From: CAVQJU01 sp963755195
Lineage (GTDB): Bacteria > Acidobacteriota > Vicinamibacteria > Vicinamibacterales > CAVVIG01
Assembly (NCBI GenBank): GCA_963755195.1
Contig: CAVWIZ010000004.1
Span: 310,001-374,000, forward strand
DNA: 64,000 nucleotides
Reading direction: 5' to 3'
The notes under the pieces: model-generated
What the model was told of the DNA's origin: nothing
Seen by the model: only the letters and a program-made list of their open reading frames with translations
Database searches by the model: none
Position numbers and translations under genes: made by a program
Shown here: positions 27,390 to 37,770 of the stretch, one piece after another
How positions within the stretch are numbered: the stretch's first letter is position 1
How the letters are laid out: each line of letters starts with the position of its first letter

Positions 27390-28709
27390 TTACCGGTTGG
27401 GTTCGTAGACCACTCCCCCTTTGAGGGTGCGGTGAATCCGCGTCACGTTGCGAACGTCCTGAAGCGGATCCGCATCGAGGATCACGAGGTCGGCGAGCTT
27501 GCCGGCCTCGATCGTGCCGAGATCCTTCTCGCGGCCGATCATCCGCGCGGCGTTGATCGTCGCCGCGCGCGAGCGCATCGTCCGGCTTCAGCCCGGCCTC
27601 GACGAGCAGCTCGAGCTCGATCTGCGTCGACACGCCGAGAAAGACGCCGAAGAATCCGCTGTCGGTGCCGAGCACGATGGGAATACCGGAGTCGAACACT
27701 TTCTTGACGTTGGCCTTCTGAATCGGCAGATGCTCTTTCGTGAAGGCCGTGTTGTTCACAAACGACTCGAACTGCCTGACGCCCGCCGGCGACGAGAAGG
27801 GTTCGTAGATGCGCGGCGGCTGCAGCGCGGCCTTGTCCCAGTTCGGCGCCTGACGTCGAGCCCACGCCGCCACATCCGCCACGTCGTTGAACAGCGCCAT
27901 CGTCGGGACGTAGATCGCGCGGTTGCGTTTCATCAGATCGATGAACTCCTGATCGACCGGTTCGTCGATGATGCCGTGCATCAGGCCGTCCACGCCCACG
28001 CGGAGCGCGTCCTTCGCGTGCTTCAACATCGGCGCGTGCGCGTACACCTTCAAGCCCTGCTTGATGCGCTTCGTTGACCAGAGCCGTCAGCACGTCCAGC
28101 TTCATCACCGGAAACGTCTGGTTCATCATCCAGCTCGCTTCGTCGCGCTGGACCTTGATCGCGTCGACGCCGGCGGCCTTGAGCTCTCTCGCAACCGCTT
28201 CAGCCTGTTGCGGCGTTTCCGGCGTCGGACTGCCTTGCCCGAACGGGTCGCCCTTCATCGTGACGGCGGGCCCGGTCGAAAAGAAGCGCGCGAACGGCGC
28301 CGCATCTTCAGACGAGGCAGCCTTGAGCGCGGCAAAATCCTGCAAGCCGACTGACGGATTGAACACCGTCGTGATGCCGAGGCGAGCATCCGGCGCAGGT
28401 TGCCGCGAAGATCCTGCTGCAGGCGCATGCTTCCGCTCAGGAGGTGATTGTGCATGTCCGCCAGGCCGGGAATCACGAACTTCCCGCGGCCGTCGATGAC
28501 GGTGGCACCCGGCGGAACGCGTCACCGCTCCGCGACGTCCAACCTGGGTGATTTTCGGACCGTCGATGACGATGACGGCGTCCTCCAAGGGTGCGCGCCC
28601 CGCGACGTCGACGAGCGTCACGCCGGTAATGGCCTTGAATCGCGATTCCTGCGCCTGAAGCGTGCAACAAGCGAAGCACGAAGACCAGCAGCGTCAGCAT
28701 GGATTTCAT
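27390..28709 (-). CDS. Amidohydrolase family protein, secreted (several frameshifts)
   Basis: Pieces in three frames together give an amidohydrolase of about 440 residues. These are a signal peptide (MLTLLVFVLRLLHASG), EDAVIVIDGPKITQVG, the metal motif IPGLADMHNHL, GITTVFNPSV, HAPMLKHAKDALRVGVDGLMHG, LGTDSGFFGVF with the conserved Asp, and a C-terminal IEAGKLADLVILDADPL. In the family these enzymes hydrolyse C-N or related bonds with one or two zinc ions. About five frameshifts between 28580 and 27560 split it, the most in any gene here, so true decay cannot be excluded. It ends 7 bp before the ABC ATPase start. Confidence 0.75.
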
Positions 28710-28786
28710 GCGTCAGATACTAGCGCCACTGGCGCGGCCAGCCCAGACCGATTCCTCGACGCGCAACGCTCGATCGCCATCGTGAA

Positions 28787-29533
28787 TCAGATGCCGCACC
28801 TGTCAGCTTCCCAGCGGGTGGTTCCCTTCGTCGCGATGATGAGCGCGTTCTCCACCCCCTCGGCTTGAGCGAGCAGGCGTCCGCCAGGAGCCCACACTGC
28901 GCTCTTACCCACCGATTGGTAAGTGCCCGTGGACGCGCCCTGATTCGCCATCAGGGTCAACATCGAGAGATCGGCGGCGTATTTCTGCAGCCTCGGCGTA
29001 TCAGTGATGTACCACTCGTCCGTCAGGAATACGCCGGCCGCGTAGATGCCCGCCCCCTGCTCGGCGTAGGTTCCCGGATGAGAAGGGCGCGATGAATCGG
29101 CGCAGATGGCGATTCCGATGCGTTCGCGTTGAACGTCAAGCGCCACAGGCGTCTGGCCGTGGGAGAAATATGCGGTCTCGCTCGCGCCAAGATGCATTTT
29201 CCGATACGTGTTGATTTCACCAGCGGGCGTGAAGATAAAGGCCCCAATGGCGGGCTTGTCGGTCCCGACGCGGATGGGCGCTCCGACAACCAGCGTGATG
29301 CGATGCTGCAGCGCAAGATGCCGGAGCGACGTGAGCCGACTGTCGTCGGATGAACACGCCAGCGCGGCCCCCAGGTCGGGTTCGTATCCGGTGAGCGACA
29401 GCTCGGGAAAAACCAGTACCGACACGTCACGCGCGACGGCCGCCATCACGGCATCCCGGTGGGTGGCGATATTCGCCGCGATATCTCCTCGCACCGAGGG
29501 AATCTGGGCGGCAGCAATCCTGAAATGGCTCAT
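28787..29533 (-). CDS. Carbon-nitrogen hydrolase (nitrilase superfamily)
   Basis: The intact 248-residue enzyme carries the full catalytic triad of the superfamily: Glu44 in FPELSLTGYE, Lys112 in YRKMHL and Cys144 in IAICADSSRP. The N-terminal strand RIAAAQIPSVRGDI and the C-terminal GKSAVWAPGGRLLAQ are also typical. There is no signal peptide, so it acts in the cytoplasm. The family hydrolyses amides or nitriles of small molecules; the exact substrate cannot be read from sequence. It is divergent from the next alpha/beta hydrolase gene. Confidence 0.9.
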   Translation of the reverse strand: MSHFRIAAAQIPSVRGDIAANIATHRDAVMAAVARDVSVLVFPELSLTGYEPDLGAALACSSDDSRLTSLRHLALQHRITLVVGAPIRVGTDKPAIGAFIFTPAGEINTYRKMHLGASETAYFSHGQTPVALDVQRERIGIAICADSSRPSHPGTYAEQGAGIYAAGVFLTDEWYITDTPRLQKYAADLSMLTLMANQGASTGTYQSVGKSAVWAPGGRLLAQAEGVENALIIATKGTTRWEADRCGI

Positions 29534-29680
29534 GGCGTATGTGAGAATCGACTGTAGCTTATCGTCTGGCCGGTTGCGGCGCGATTGTCGTGCGCCGCTG
29601 GCGCCTGACCACCTCCGGCGCTATGCCAGGGTGACAGAAGTCGGGAGACGCGGAGTATGATCCCGCGAGGAGACTCACAC

Positions 29681-30514
29681 ATGAAACGACTATTTGCGCT
29701 TGTCGCCGTCTTGGCGATTGCGGCCCCGGTGTCCGCAGCCACTGTCGACGGCATGCGTATCCAATCCGCCGTCGCCGGGGCGGGCAATCAGACCATCATC
29801 CTCGTGCACGGCTGGACGTGCGATTCGTCGTCGTGGGATGCGCAGGTGCCCGTGCTGGCGAAAAAGTACCGTGTGATCACGATCGATCTACCTGGACACG
29901 GGAAGAGCGAGTCGCCGAAGGACGGGAAGTTCACGATGGACCTGTTCGCGCGCGCGGTCGAGGCGGTGCGCGCCGAGGCCAACGCTGACAAGGTCGTGCT
30001 CGTGGGCCACAGCATGGGCGCCCCGGTCATCCGCCAGTACGCGCGGAAGTTTCCCTCGCACGTCGCCGGACTCGTGGCCGTCGATGGTCCGCTCGACATG
30101 CGCGGCTTCGGCGCCGCCGGCCCCGGCGGCCGCGGCGCCTTCACACCGCCGCCGATGACCGGTCCTGAAGGGCTCAAAACGCGCGAAGGCATGATTCGCG
30201 GCATGTTCACGCCGCAAACGCCAGAGCCGGTGCAGAAGCACGTGCTGAAGATGATGCTGGCGGCGCCCGAAGCCACCGCCGCGGGCGCCATGCAGTCGAT
30301 CCTCGATCCCTCGCTCCGCACAGACGAGGTGACGCCGATGCCGGCGCTCGCCATCGTGGCGGGCACCGGTCAGCTGCCGAACGTCGCCGAGACGCGCAAG
30401 GTACTGCCGGCCTTCGAAGAGACGCAGATGGCAGGCACCGGCCACTTTGTGATGATGGAGAAGCCGGAGGAGTTCAACCGGCTGCTGGTGGCGTTCCTGG
30501 ACAAGGTGAAGTGA
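29681..30514 (+). CDS. Secreted alpha/beta hydrolase
   Basis: The 277-residue protein has a clear signal peptide (LFALVAVLAIAAPVSA), an oxyanion-hole HGW at 43-45, a nucleophile elbow GHSMG with Ser111, an acid-bearing late strand and GTGHFVMME with the likely catalytic His. It is a complete triad enzyme of the lipase/esterase fold. Start ATG 29681 has GAGGAG 9 bases upstream; the longer frame upstream lacks this. Probable role is hydrolysis of esters or lactones in the periplasm. Confidence 0.88.
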   Translation: MKRLFALVAVLAIAAPVSAATVDGMRIQSAVAGAGNQTIILVHGWTCDSSSWDAQVPVLAKKYRVITIDLPGHGKSESPKDGKFTMDLFARAVEAVRAEANADKVVLVGHSMGAPVIRQYARKFPSHVAGLVAVDGPLDMRGFGAAGPGGRGAFTPPPMTGPEGLKTREGMIRGMFTPQTPEPVQKHVLKMMLAAPEATAAGAMQSILDPSLRTDEVTPMPALAIVAGTGQLPNVAETRKVLPAFEETQMAGTGHFVMMEKPEEFNRLLVAFLDKVK

Positions 30515-30539
30515 GCCGCCAGTCAGGCACAGCTGGAGC

Positions 30540-30932
30540 TCACACCCGCGCGGGTGGTTGATAGAGCTGAATCAGATTGCCGCAGGTGTCGGCGCAGACC
30601 GCGATCGTCACGGGTCCTGTCTTCGTCGGCTCCTGCGTGAACACGACGCCCAAGCCTGTCAGCCGCCGCCACTCGGCGTCGATGTCGTCTACCTCGAACG
30701 CAGCGATGGGGATCCCCTGCGTGAACATCGACTCCTGAAACGTCCGCCCGGCGGGGTTGGCGTTGGGCTCGAGCGAGAGCTCGAGGTCGTCCCGTCCCGG
30801 TGAGACGACGGTGATCCATCGGTACTCGCCGACAGGAATATCGTGTTTCTTCGCGAAGCCAAAGGTATCCGTGTAGAACTTGAGAGCCTTCGTCTGATCG
30901 TCAACCATGAGGCTGGTCAGTTTGATGCGCAT
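30540..30932 (-). CDS. VOC-superfamily (glyoxalase/bleomycin resistance-like) protein
   Basis: The 130-residue single VOC unit has paired beta-alpha-beta modules: KLTSLMVDDQTKALKFYTD and IAAFEVDDIDAEWRRLTGLG, with FTQEPTKTGPVTIAVCADTCGN and IQLYQP at the end. Metal ligands of the fold are likely Glu/His equivalents, here less clear. Such proteins act on small molecules or give resistance. It follows an AraC-type regulator whose end overlaps its start, a frequent pairing. Confidence 0.85.
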   Translation of the reverse strand: MRIKLTSLMVDDQTKALKFYTDTFGFAKKHDIPVGEYRWITVVSPGRDDLELSLEPNANPAGRTFQESMFTQGIPIAAFEVDDIDAEWRRLTGLGVVFTQEPTKTGPVTIAVCADTCGNLIQLYQPPARV

Positions 30933-31312
30933 GCGTCGAGTCTGACAGAAGGGCCGGTGAATGCTTCTCGAAAAGTGCGAAGGCCGCGGCCATGAGTAAC
31001 AGACAGCCGGCGGTCCGGGCGACGCCGAGCTCGCCGCCCCGCCACACCGACGATCGAATGTGCCGCCGGTACGCGGATGGGGGAACGCCGACGCGGCGGG
31101 CGAACATGTCGCTGAAACTGCCGAGGCTGCTGCATCCCACTTCCATACATACCTCGGTGACCGAGTAGTCGCTCGAGGCCAGAAGGTCTTTCGCGCGATG
31201 AGAGGCCGGCTTCCCTGGCGATGTCGGCGATCGGAACGGGCGTTTCCGGCGACTCCCGCAGCCGATCGCGCGCGCGGCACAATCGCCGCAGAGCCTGCCC
31301 AGACAACATCAC
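30901..31312 (-). CDS. AraC-type HTH regulator, short (frameshifted)
   Basis: The DNA-binding domain is split into pieces. The first helix-turn-helix reads ESPETPVPIADIAREAGLS, and the second reads MEVGCSSLGSFSDMFARRVGVPPSAYRR, the standard AraC pattern. A frameshift near 31195 separates them. After the domain a hydrophobic tail of about 35 residues runs over the start of the VOC gene, which may be a result of the same error. Probable regulator of the adjacent VOC gene. Confidence 0.7.
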
Positions 31313-31315
31313 CGG

Positions 31316-31834
31316 TCATCGTATCAGGCTGTCATTCCGCCGTGACTGCCCCGGGCGCAGAATGGGTCGGCGCAGACGCTGCTTCGGCGACACCGACTTG
31401 ATGACGATGCGTCCGCGGCCACTGCGCGGCAGCGGCGTCTCGCCGTCTTTGATCGCCGCGGTCAGCAGGTCATCGATCTCGCGCCGGTCGAGCATCGCGG
31501 CCGACTCGAGCCGGACGAAGCGCCCCCGGTTGCCGCTGCCGATCAGCAGGTGGTGCGGATCCGGGAGCGTCGCCCCGTATAAGAAGTAGAGATTGACGCC
31601 GCGAGCGTACACGGCGAGCGAGACGAAGGCATCCGACTGCCGTTCCGACGAGGCGAAGGCGATCGCGAGCGCGTTGTAATTGTCATACACCAGCTCGATT
31701 GCGGTGGGCAGCCGACGGCGCAGCGTGGCCCGGGCCTCGCGCACGAGCTTCCGGATCGCCGGATCGAACCTGTCGATGAATGTGTTCAATTGCCTGGCCG
31801 GCGAAGTCGCCGCCGCGGGCGCGCGTCGCTTCAT
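31316..31834 (-). CDS. DUF1801-like protein
   Basis: The 172-residue protein resembles DUF1801, a small alpha/beta domain. Key words are LNTFIDRFDPAIRKLVREAR, TAIELVYDNYNALAIAF, VYARGVNLYFLYGATLPDP and GSGNRGRFVRLES. There is no signal peptide or membrane segment. The C-terminus is basic (Arg/Lys-rich). The domain's function is not established; some relatives are thought to bind iron or small ligands. Confidence 0.75.
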   Translation of the reverse strand: MKRRAPAAATSPARQLNTFIDRFDPAIRKLVREARATLRRRLPTAIELVYDNYNALAIAFASSERQSDAFVSLAVYARGVNLYFLYGATLPDPHHLLIGSGNRGRFVRLESAAMLDRREIDDLLTAAIKDGETPLPRSGRGRIVIKSVSPKQRLRRPILRPGQSRRNDSLIR

Positions 31835-32027
31835 GAGAGTGTCGGGCCCTGATCGGTGGCGTCCGCGATCGCATCGCCGGCTTGCACCCGTGCATCATAG
31901 ATCGCGGTTTGTACGGACGTCACTTCGTGCTCTTCGTCCGTCGTGATGACCAGGCCCTGCGAAACTGACTGCCGCCAGCGGTGAAGAACCGCAACCCAAA
32001 TCAAGTCTGGCCGTCTACGATTGCTCC

Positions 32028-32894
32028 ATGAACGAACAGACGACTCGCAGCGACTATGCGATCCGCCTCGACCGGGTGCTCATGTGGCTGGTCGATCATC
32101 TGGACGAGACGCTCGACCTGGGCCGACTGGCCGACGTGGCCTGCATGTCCCCGTATCACTTTCACCGGATCTATCACGCCATGCAGGGGGAGACCGCCGC
32201 CGAGACGGTGCGACGGCTGCGCCTGCACCGGGCTGCCGTAGAGCTGATTGCCGGTGAGCTGCCCGTGTCGCGCGTCGCGCGTCGGGCCGGGTACGGAAGC
32301 CACGAGGCGTTCACCCGGGCGTTCAAGGCGGCCTATGGCGTTCCGCCGGCGCGCTACCGGGCCGCGTTCGTTCCCATGCCGGAGAGATCCAGAACGGAGG
32401 ACACGATGGAGACTGCGGACACTAGAATCAGCTATCAGGCGACGACACAAGTGCTACCGGCAATCACGGTGGCGGCGCTCGCGCACCGAGGGGACTACCA
32501 GACGATCCCCAACACGTTCGGACGGCTGGCGACGATGGCGGGAGCGCTCGGCCTGTTCGGTCCTGAAACGCGATCGTTCGGAATCTATTACGACGACCCG
32601 GCGGCGACGCCGGCGGAGGCGCTGCGGTCCGAGGCCTGCCTCACCGTGCCGGACGACTGGACGCCGAGCGGCGATCTCGAGCGGCGTGAGATTCGCGGAG
32701 GCCGCTATGCAGTAGTGTTGCACGTCGGTGCGTACGCGGAGCTCGCTCGCGCGTACGAGTGGCTGTACGGCACGTGGCTCGCACAGAGTGGCGAGGAGGC
32801 GGCCGACGCGCCGTGCGTGGAGGCGTATCTGAACGACGCACGCAGCGTTCCGCCGGCCGAGCTCCGCACCGAGATCTGGCTGCCGCTCCGCTGA
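32028..32894 (+). CDS. AraC-family regulator with GyrI-like effector domain
   Basis: The 288-residue protein has an N-terminal AraC double helix-turn-helix (LDLGRLADVACMSPYHFHRIY and ISRVARRAGYGSHEAFTRAF-like words) and a C-terminal GyrI-like/SOUL-type domain from about 130. The latter contains ITVAALAHRGDYQTIPNTFGRL, SFGIYYDDP and GGRYAVVLHVGAY. This matches Rob/SoxS-type regulators that bind lipophilic ligands through the GyrI-like part and turn on efflux or resistance genes. Its own target is not evident among neighbours. Confidence 0.9.
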   Translation: MNEQTTRSDYAIRLDRVLMWLVDHLDETLDLGRLADVACMSPYHFHRIYHAMQGETAAETVRRLRLHRAAVELIAGELPVSRVARRAGYGSHEAFTRAFKAAYGVPPARYRAAFVPMPERSRTEDTMETADTRISYQATTQVLPAITVAALAHRGDYQTIPNTFGRLATMAGALGLFGPETRSFGIYYDDPAATPAEALRSEACLTVPDDWTPSGDLERREIRGGRYAVVLHVGAYAELARAYEWLYGTWLAQSGEEAADAPCVEAYLNDARSVPPAELRTEIWLPLR

Positions 32895-32987
32895 AGAAGC
32901 GAGTGGCGAGGAATGACCCACGCTTCGGCATCCTGCCCAGGAGTCCGAAGCCACGATCGGGCGAAGGTCCGTGAGAGCGGGCAGACT

Positions 32988-34325
32988 TCACCGGGCGCCG
33001 TGCCGCCGCAGCGCTTCCTGCACGGCGCTGTTCCCTTCGGCCATGGCGAGCAGCGAGTCGGGCGCCCCGTTTCCAGGTGCGTTGATGTCGGCGCCGGCCG
33101 CGACAAGCCGATCCACGACCGCCACGTAGTCGGCTCCACGCGCCCGGCAATGGACCGATCCGTGCGCCGTCCATCCAAGCGGCGTGCTGAGATGCGTCGG
33201 GTCCCTGGCTTCGAGCGGTCACGCGGCCGCGTTCGAGAAGCATCTCGACCATCCGCACGTTGCCCAGCCAGCACGCGGCGTGGAGCGCCGTGCCGCCGTC
33301 CTGGCCGGGCGCGGTCTCGTCGAAACCCAGACGGAGCATGAGCTCGGCGACTCGGTGGTGGCCGTGGAAGATGGCCTGCGCCAGGTGACCGTGGTCGGCG
33401 CGCGTCAAGACGACGGCAGGAGAGACGCGTCCGCCTCGAGGAGGGCTCGTGCGGCGCGTTCGTCCGCCGCCATGACGGCGTTGATGAATTGCGAATGGGC
33501 GCGCGCGGGCTCCGAGCCACGAGCAGATCGTGGACGTCCTTGTGCCCGAACTTGAGCGCGACGTCGTGCGGCGACATGCCGAAGCCAAGCGTCCAGCAGT
33601 AGATGTGCATCGGCGGGACGGGCGCGTAGCCGGGCTCGTTAATACGAGCGGCCGCGGCGGCCGGGTCGGCGTCGAGCAGTCGCGCCGCCAGACCGAGGTC
33701 GCCGAGGCGCGCTGCCATGTAGATGTCCGGCGTGGCGCCGCGCTCGAGGAGGCGGCGGCAGACGTCCGGGCGATCGACGAGCGCGTACTGCGCCGGCGTG
33801 GATTTGTGATCGATGCAGCGCGTATCCACGTCGGCGCCGCTGTCCAGCAGGAAGTCGGCAATCGCGACGGTCTTCGCCTCGTGGAGCGGCTGCTGGCCGT
33901 CCCCTCCGCGCGCGTGCACGAGCGCGGGGTCGGCCGCGACCAGTCGCTGCAGCTCGTCGAACCAGCCGAGCCGCGCCGCCACATTGGCCGTCAGCGTCGC
34001 GCCGCGACTGATGAGGAATCGCGCGGTGTCCTCGTTCGCGTTGTCGAGCACGGTGTACGGGCCGTTCTCCCAGTCGCTTCGCAGGTTCACGTCGGCGCCG
34101 GCGGCGATCAGCACCTCGAGCATCTGCGCGCTCTTCGCGGCGATGTGCGCGGCACGCTGGCCGAAGTCGAACATCGGCGTGTTGATCTCGTGCCGAACGT
34201 GCGCGGATGCGAGGAGCTGTCGCACGCAGCGGCACGTCGCCGCTGCTGACGGCGTCGCGAAACGCCTTGATGTCGCGTTGCTGTTCGAGGTTGATACGAC
34301 CTCCTTCGCCTGCCAGGTCACGCAA
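32988..34325 (-). CDS. Ankyrin-repeat protein, cytoplasmic (frameshifted)
   Basis: There is no signal peptide. After an N-terminal INLEQQRDIKAFRDAVSSGDV the protein consists of ankyrin units, e.g. GQRAAHIAAKSAQMLEVLIAAGADVN, GDGQQPLHEAKTVAIADFLLDSGADV, KSTPAQYALVDRPDVCRRLLERGA, MSPHDVALKFGHKDVHDLLV and TALHAACWLGNVRMVEMLLERG. Three or four frameshifts, near 34240, 33510, 33400 and 33215, cut it; repaired length is about 440 residues. Stop is TGA at 32988-32990 after ALRRHGAR. It probably serves as a binding scaffold. Confidence 0.8.
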
Positions 34326-34343
34326 CTCGCGCGGATAGAGAAA

Positions 34344-34373
34344 GGGGCCCGCCCTCGTGCGAGAGCGGGCCCC
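34344..34373 (-). terminator. Rho-independent terminator of the TonB receptor gene
   Basis: GGGGCCCGC (34344-34352) pairs perfectly with GCGGGCCCC (34365-34373). On the minus strand the stem is followed by TTTCTCT, and it lies about 90 bp after the receptor stop. Confidence 0.6.
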
Positions 34374-34460
34374 GTAGTACCCAACGAACGATCCGAGAGG
34401 GCCGGGCTAAACACAGCCGGCGCAACGCCGGCCGGCGCATCGGTCGCCGGCCCTGCGCTA

Positions 34461-37400
34461 TCAGAAGTCGACCTGCACGCTGATCCTGGCGTACCGCGCC
34501 GGCGTAATGGCCGTCGGCGTCAGCCACGAGCCACCCGGGACGAACCCGAAGTTGTAGTTCGTGACCGTGTCGGCGTTCATCAAGTTGAAGATGTCGATCC
34601 CGACCAGGGTCCGCGTCGTTCCGAAGCGGATGATTTTCGCCACGCGCAGATCGATGTTGTTGCGTCGCGCGCCCCACATCGTGGCCGGCGCGATCAGGTT
34701 CACGCTGTTGAAGGCGCCGGTGAGGCCTCGACCGATCTGCGCCGCGACGGCCGCCTGATCGGCCGCGGTCAGCGTGTAGTCCGCCCGCATGGAATCGCCG
34801 GGTATGCTTGCCCACGTCCCGGCCAGTTGGACATCCACTTTCGGGATGACGTAGCTCGCGAGTCCCCTGAAGTCCGTTCTGTAGGGTTCCTCGATGCGGC
34901 AATAGGGGTTGTTCACCGACAGCGAGTACGGGCCGCCCCCGAGGGCGTTGACGTTCGCCGTCACGGAGCTGTTGCTCAATCCCGTCGAGCCGGAACCGAG
35001 CTCCGGCAGTTTCTCCCGTACGGCGCAGCCGTCCGCGACCCTACGTCCGGTGCTCGTACCAGCCTGCACCGTGAGTCCGCCCCGCAACCTCGCGACGACC
35101 GAGACATCGACGCCCTGCCAGTTCTCCGTCTGATCGGCGAAGTTCCCCGAGGCTTGCGCGAGCTCGTCCACCAGCCCGACCTTGGCTGGCACGAGGTTGT
35201 ACAAGCTGCTGATCGTCTGCCCGCCGCCGCCCGGCAGCCGCGAATCGACCGGCGCCTTGATGCTGTACGGCGTGTAGTCCGTAAGGAGGGTCGAACGGTT
35301 GTCCACGACGTACCAGTTGCCCCACCAGTTGCGGTTGTAGCTGACCGTCAGCGACACGCGCGGCGCGATTTCGTGTTGGACGGCCAGGCCGAGCGACCAG
35401 TTGTTCGGCCGGGTGCCCCAGCCGCCGACGAAGGCGGGATCGAAGGAGCGGAAAAACGCCTTTTGCCCGAGGGCCTGGTTGTCCATCCTCGAGCATTCGC
35501 CGTTGGCTGCCGGGTCGTTGAGATTGCAATCCGGCACGAAGTTGCCGCGCCGCGGGTCGCCAACCGGGAGCGCCGGCACACCGGCAACCGGGGTGATCCC
35601 GTCGCCCCAGCCGCGTGTGGTGTTCACGGCCGTGCGAATCAGCGGGTTCATGTCGATATCGTTGTTGCTCGCCGAGATGGCTTCCAGATACTTGCCGACG
35701 TTGAACCTGATGGCCGTCTTCCCGGTCCCGAACAAGTCGTAGGCCACGCCTACCCGTGGCGTGATGTCCTTCCAGTTGTACCCAGGGGTCGACCCGGCCG
35801 GATAGAAGACTTCCACCGGGGCGTACGGGAAGGCCGGGCCGCCGATGCCCTGATCTGGATAGTTCGAGGTCAGCTGGTCGTACCGCACGCCGCCCTGCAG
35901 CGTCAGCCGGCCGCGCGTCCACTGGTCCTGCGCGAAGAAGTTCATGGGGACGAGATTGCGGATGTACGTCGTGTCGATCGGCCCCACCGAGATGGTCTGG
36001 GTGAGCTGGTTCGGCACGCCGAGATTCGTCCGGACCTGGGCGACCTGGGTGAAGTTCTTGTAGGTCTGTGACGGATTGCTGAACCCGCCCTGATAGCCGA
36101 ACTTCATGTTGTGCGCGCCGGTGACATATGTCAGCGACCCGTGCAGGCTCGCCAGCGACCCGATCAACGACTGCGTGAATCCACCCTGCCCCGGGGCTCG
36201 CGGCATCCGCGAGACCAGGCCCGGGATGCAGTCTTGCCTGGCGGCGCAACCGGGCTCGCCGGTTTGCTCCAACCGCTGGATCATCGCCGGGTTGTGTGTG
36301 CCGTCGTTGCGCAGGTGAAAGCGGTACCGGGCTTGATACATGCCCCAACCGGCCTCGGCGAGCAACCTGCCCGAGATCGGCGACTGCCAACTGGCGTGGG
36401 GCTGACGCGACGGGATGTAGAGCACACGGTTCGACGCTTCCGGCGTCGTCGGCGGCACACCGGCGCCGCCCCCTTGATCGTAGTTCGCGTCGTTGAACTG
36501 CTCGGACCAGTGGAGGTTGAACTTGTTGCGCGGCGTCGCCTGCCACGTCAACCGGACGGTCGCCTGGCGCTCCAGGCTGTTGTTGAACGCCTGCTTGGAT
36601 CGATCGAAGTCCACTGCCCAGCTGTTCGGGTTGCCGGCATTCTTGTTCACGAACATGCCCGGCACCGTCCGCTCCCCGCCGACCTGGCGGAAGACGGTAT
36701 AGAACCACAGCTTGTCACGGACAATCCGGCCGCCGCCCATCCCGCTCACGTCGTACACGCTGAGGAGCTCGAACGGCGCCTTCAGGCCCGCATCCTTGAG
36801 CGCCTGCGTGTAGTTGCTGCCTTGCAGCGCGCCACTCGAGCCGCTGTAGTTGCCCTGGCCGCTGAAGGTGTTCGACCCCTGGCGCGGGACGGCGTTGAAG
36901 ATCACGCCGCTCGTCTCCGCTTCGGCGAGCCCGCCCGAAATGGTCATCACCACTTCCTGCGAGGCGGCCACCTGCGGCATGCTCCCGCCGCCGCCGCCCG
37001 TGCCGGCCCAGCCCATGTTGATGCCATCCGCATAGATCCGCGAATCGTTCGCGCGCCCGCCGTGGATGGACTGGGCCCCCCCTTGCATCGATCCGTTGAT
37101 GCCGCCGGAGTCCCCATCCGTGTTCATGCCGGGAATGATCGCCTGGATGCCGACGACGTTTCGCGAGGAGGGAATCGTGGCGAGCACGTCCTTGCTGATG
37201 ATCTGCTGCTGTCGCGTGCTCTGCACGTCGACGATTGGCGACTCGGCGTTCACGGTGATCGTCTCCGCGAGTGCGCCGACTCTCAAATCGGCGTTGATCG
37301 TCGCGACGAACGTGCCGCTCAACTCGATCCCTTCGCGCTTGACGGTGGTGAAGCCCGTCAGCGACATCGTCAACGAGTAGGTGCCAGGCCGCAGGTCGAT

Positions 37401-37616
37401 GATGCGGTACTGGCCCGTGGCGTCGGTGACGACCGACCGGGTCTTTTCAATCAGTACGGGGCTGGCGGCTTCAACAGTCACCCCCGGCAACACGGCGCCC
37501 GAGGTGTCCTTGACGACGCCGGTGATCGCGCCTTGCGCATACGCCGCAGACGGTGCGAGCAGCGAGACCAATACGACTAGCAGGGATCGCGAGAATCGCC
37601 GGACCAGGCTCAGCAT
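34461..37616 (-). CDS. TonB-dependent receptor, Oar-like, with N-terminal CarboxypepD_reg domain
   Basis: The intact 1051-residue outer-membrane protein has a signal peptide (LLVVLVSLLAPSAAYA), a carboxypeptidase regulatory-like domain (ITGVVKDTSGAVLPGVTVEA to about 115) and a plug domain (RNVVGIQAIIPGMN, IHGGRANDSRIYADGINM). A long barrel ends in Phe (ISVQVDF), the usual signal for outer-membrane assembly. In Acidobacteriota such receptors import oligosaccharides or other large nutrients. A ribosome site AAGGAGGAGG lies 6 bases before the ATG. It is 154 bp after the SCO1 gene and has its own promoter and terminator, so it is probably a separate unit. Confidence 0.92.
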   Translation of the reverse strand: MLSLVRRFSRSLLVVLVSLLAPSAAYAQGAITGVVKDTSGAVLPGVTVEAASPVLIEKTRSVVTDATGQYRIIDLRPGTYSLTMSLTGFTTVKREGIELSGTFVATINADLRVGALAETITVNAESPIVDVQSTRQQQIISKDVLATIPSSRNVVGIQAIIPGMNTDGDSGGINGSMQGGAQSIHGGRANDSRIYADGINMGWAGTGGGGGSMPQVAASQEVVMTISGGLAEAETSGVIFNAVPRQGSNTFSGQGNYSGSSGALQGSNYTQALKDAGLKAPFELLSVYDVSGMGGGRIVRDKLWFYTVFRQVGGERTVPGMFVNKNAGNPNSWAVDFDRSKQAFNNSLERQATVRLTWQATPRNKFNLHWSEQFNDANYDQGGGAGVPPTTPEASNRVLYIPSRQPHASWQSPISGRLLAEAGWGMYQARYRFHLRNDGTHNPAMIQRLEQTGEPGCAARQDCIPGLVSRMPRAPGQGGFTQSLIGSLASLHGSLTYVTGAHNMKFGYQGGFSNPSQTYKNFTQVAQVRTNLGVPNQLTQTISVGPIDTTYIRNLVPMNFFAQDQWTRGRLTLQGGVRYDQLTSNYPDQGIGGPAFPYAPVEVFYPAGSTPGYNWKDITPRVGVAYDLFGTGKTAIRFNVGKYLEAISASNNDIDMNPLIRTAVNTTRGWGDGITPVAGVPALPVGDPRRGNFVPDCNLNDPAANGECSRMDNQALGQKAFFRSFDPAFVGGWGTRPNNWSLGLAVQHEIAPRVSLTVSYNRNWWGNWYVVDNRSTLLTDYTPYSIKAPVDSRLPGGGGQTISSLYNLVPAKVGLVDELAQASGNFADQTENWQGVDVSVVARLRGGLTVQAGTSTGRRVADGCAVREKLPELGSGSTGLSNSSVTANVNALGGGPYSLSVNNPYCRIEEPYRTDFRGLASYVIPKVDVQLAGTWASIPGDSMRADYTLTAADQAAVAAQIGRGLTGAFNSVNLIAPATMWGARRNNIDLRVAKIIRFGTTRTLVGIDIFNLMNADTVTNYNFGFVPGGSWLTPTAITPARYARISVQVDF

Positions 37617-37712
37617 TGCTGTCCTCCTCCTTTACGTTCAAGGTGCACAAACACCAGCGTGCGCGAGGGATGGCGAGGAATCCTTGGATGACCTGTTACT
37701 TCTGACCGGGGG

Positions 37713-37741
37713 AGGCTAGCCTTGGCACGCAGGCATGTCAA
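37713..37741 (-). promoter_or_regulatory. Sigma-70-like promoter of the TonB receptor gene
   Basis: Read on the minus strand: a perfect -35 TTGACA (37741-37736), a 17-bp spacer and TAGCCT (37718-37713). It predicts an RNA start near 37706 and a leader of about 90 bases before the ATG at 37616. The -10 is weak. Confidence 0.45.
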
Positions 37742-37770
37742 GCTGAATTGTGGCCCGCTCGGCCGTTTTT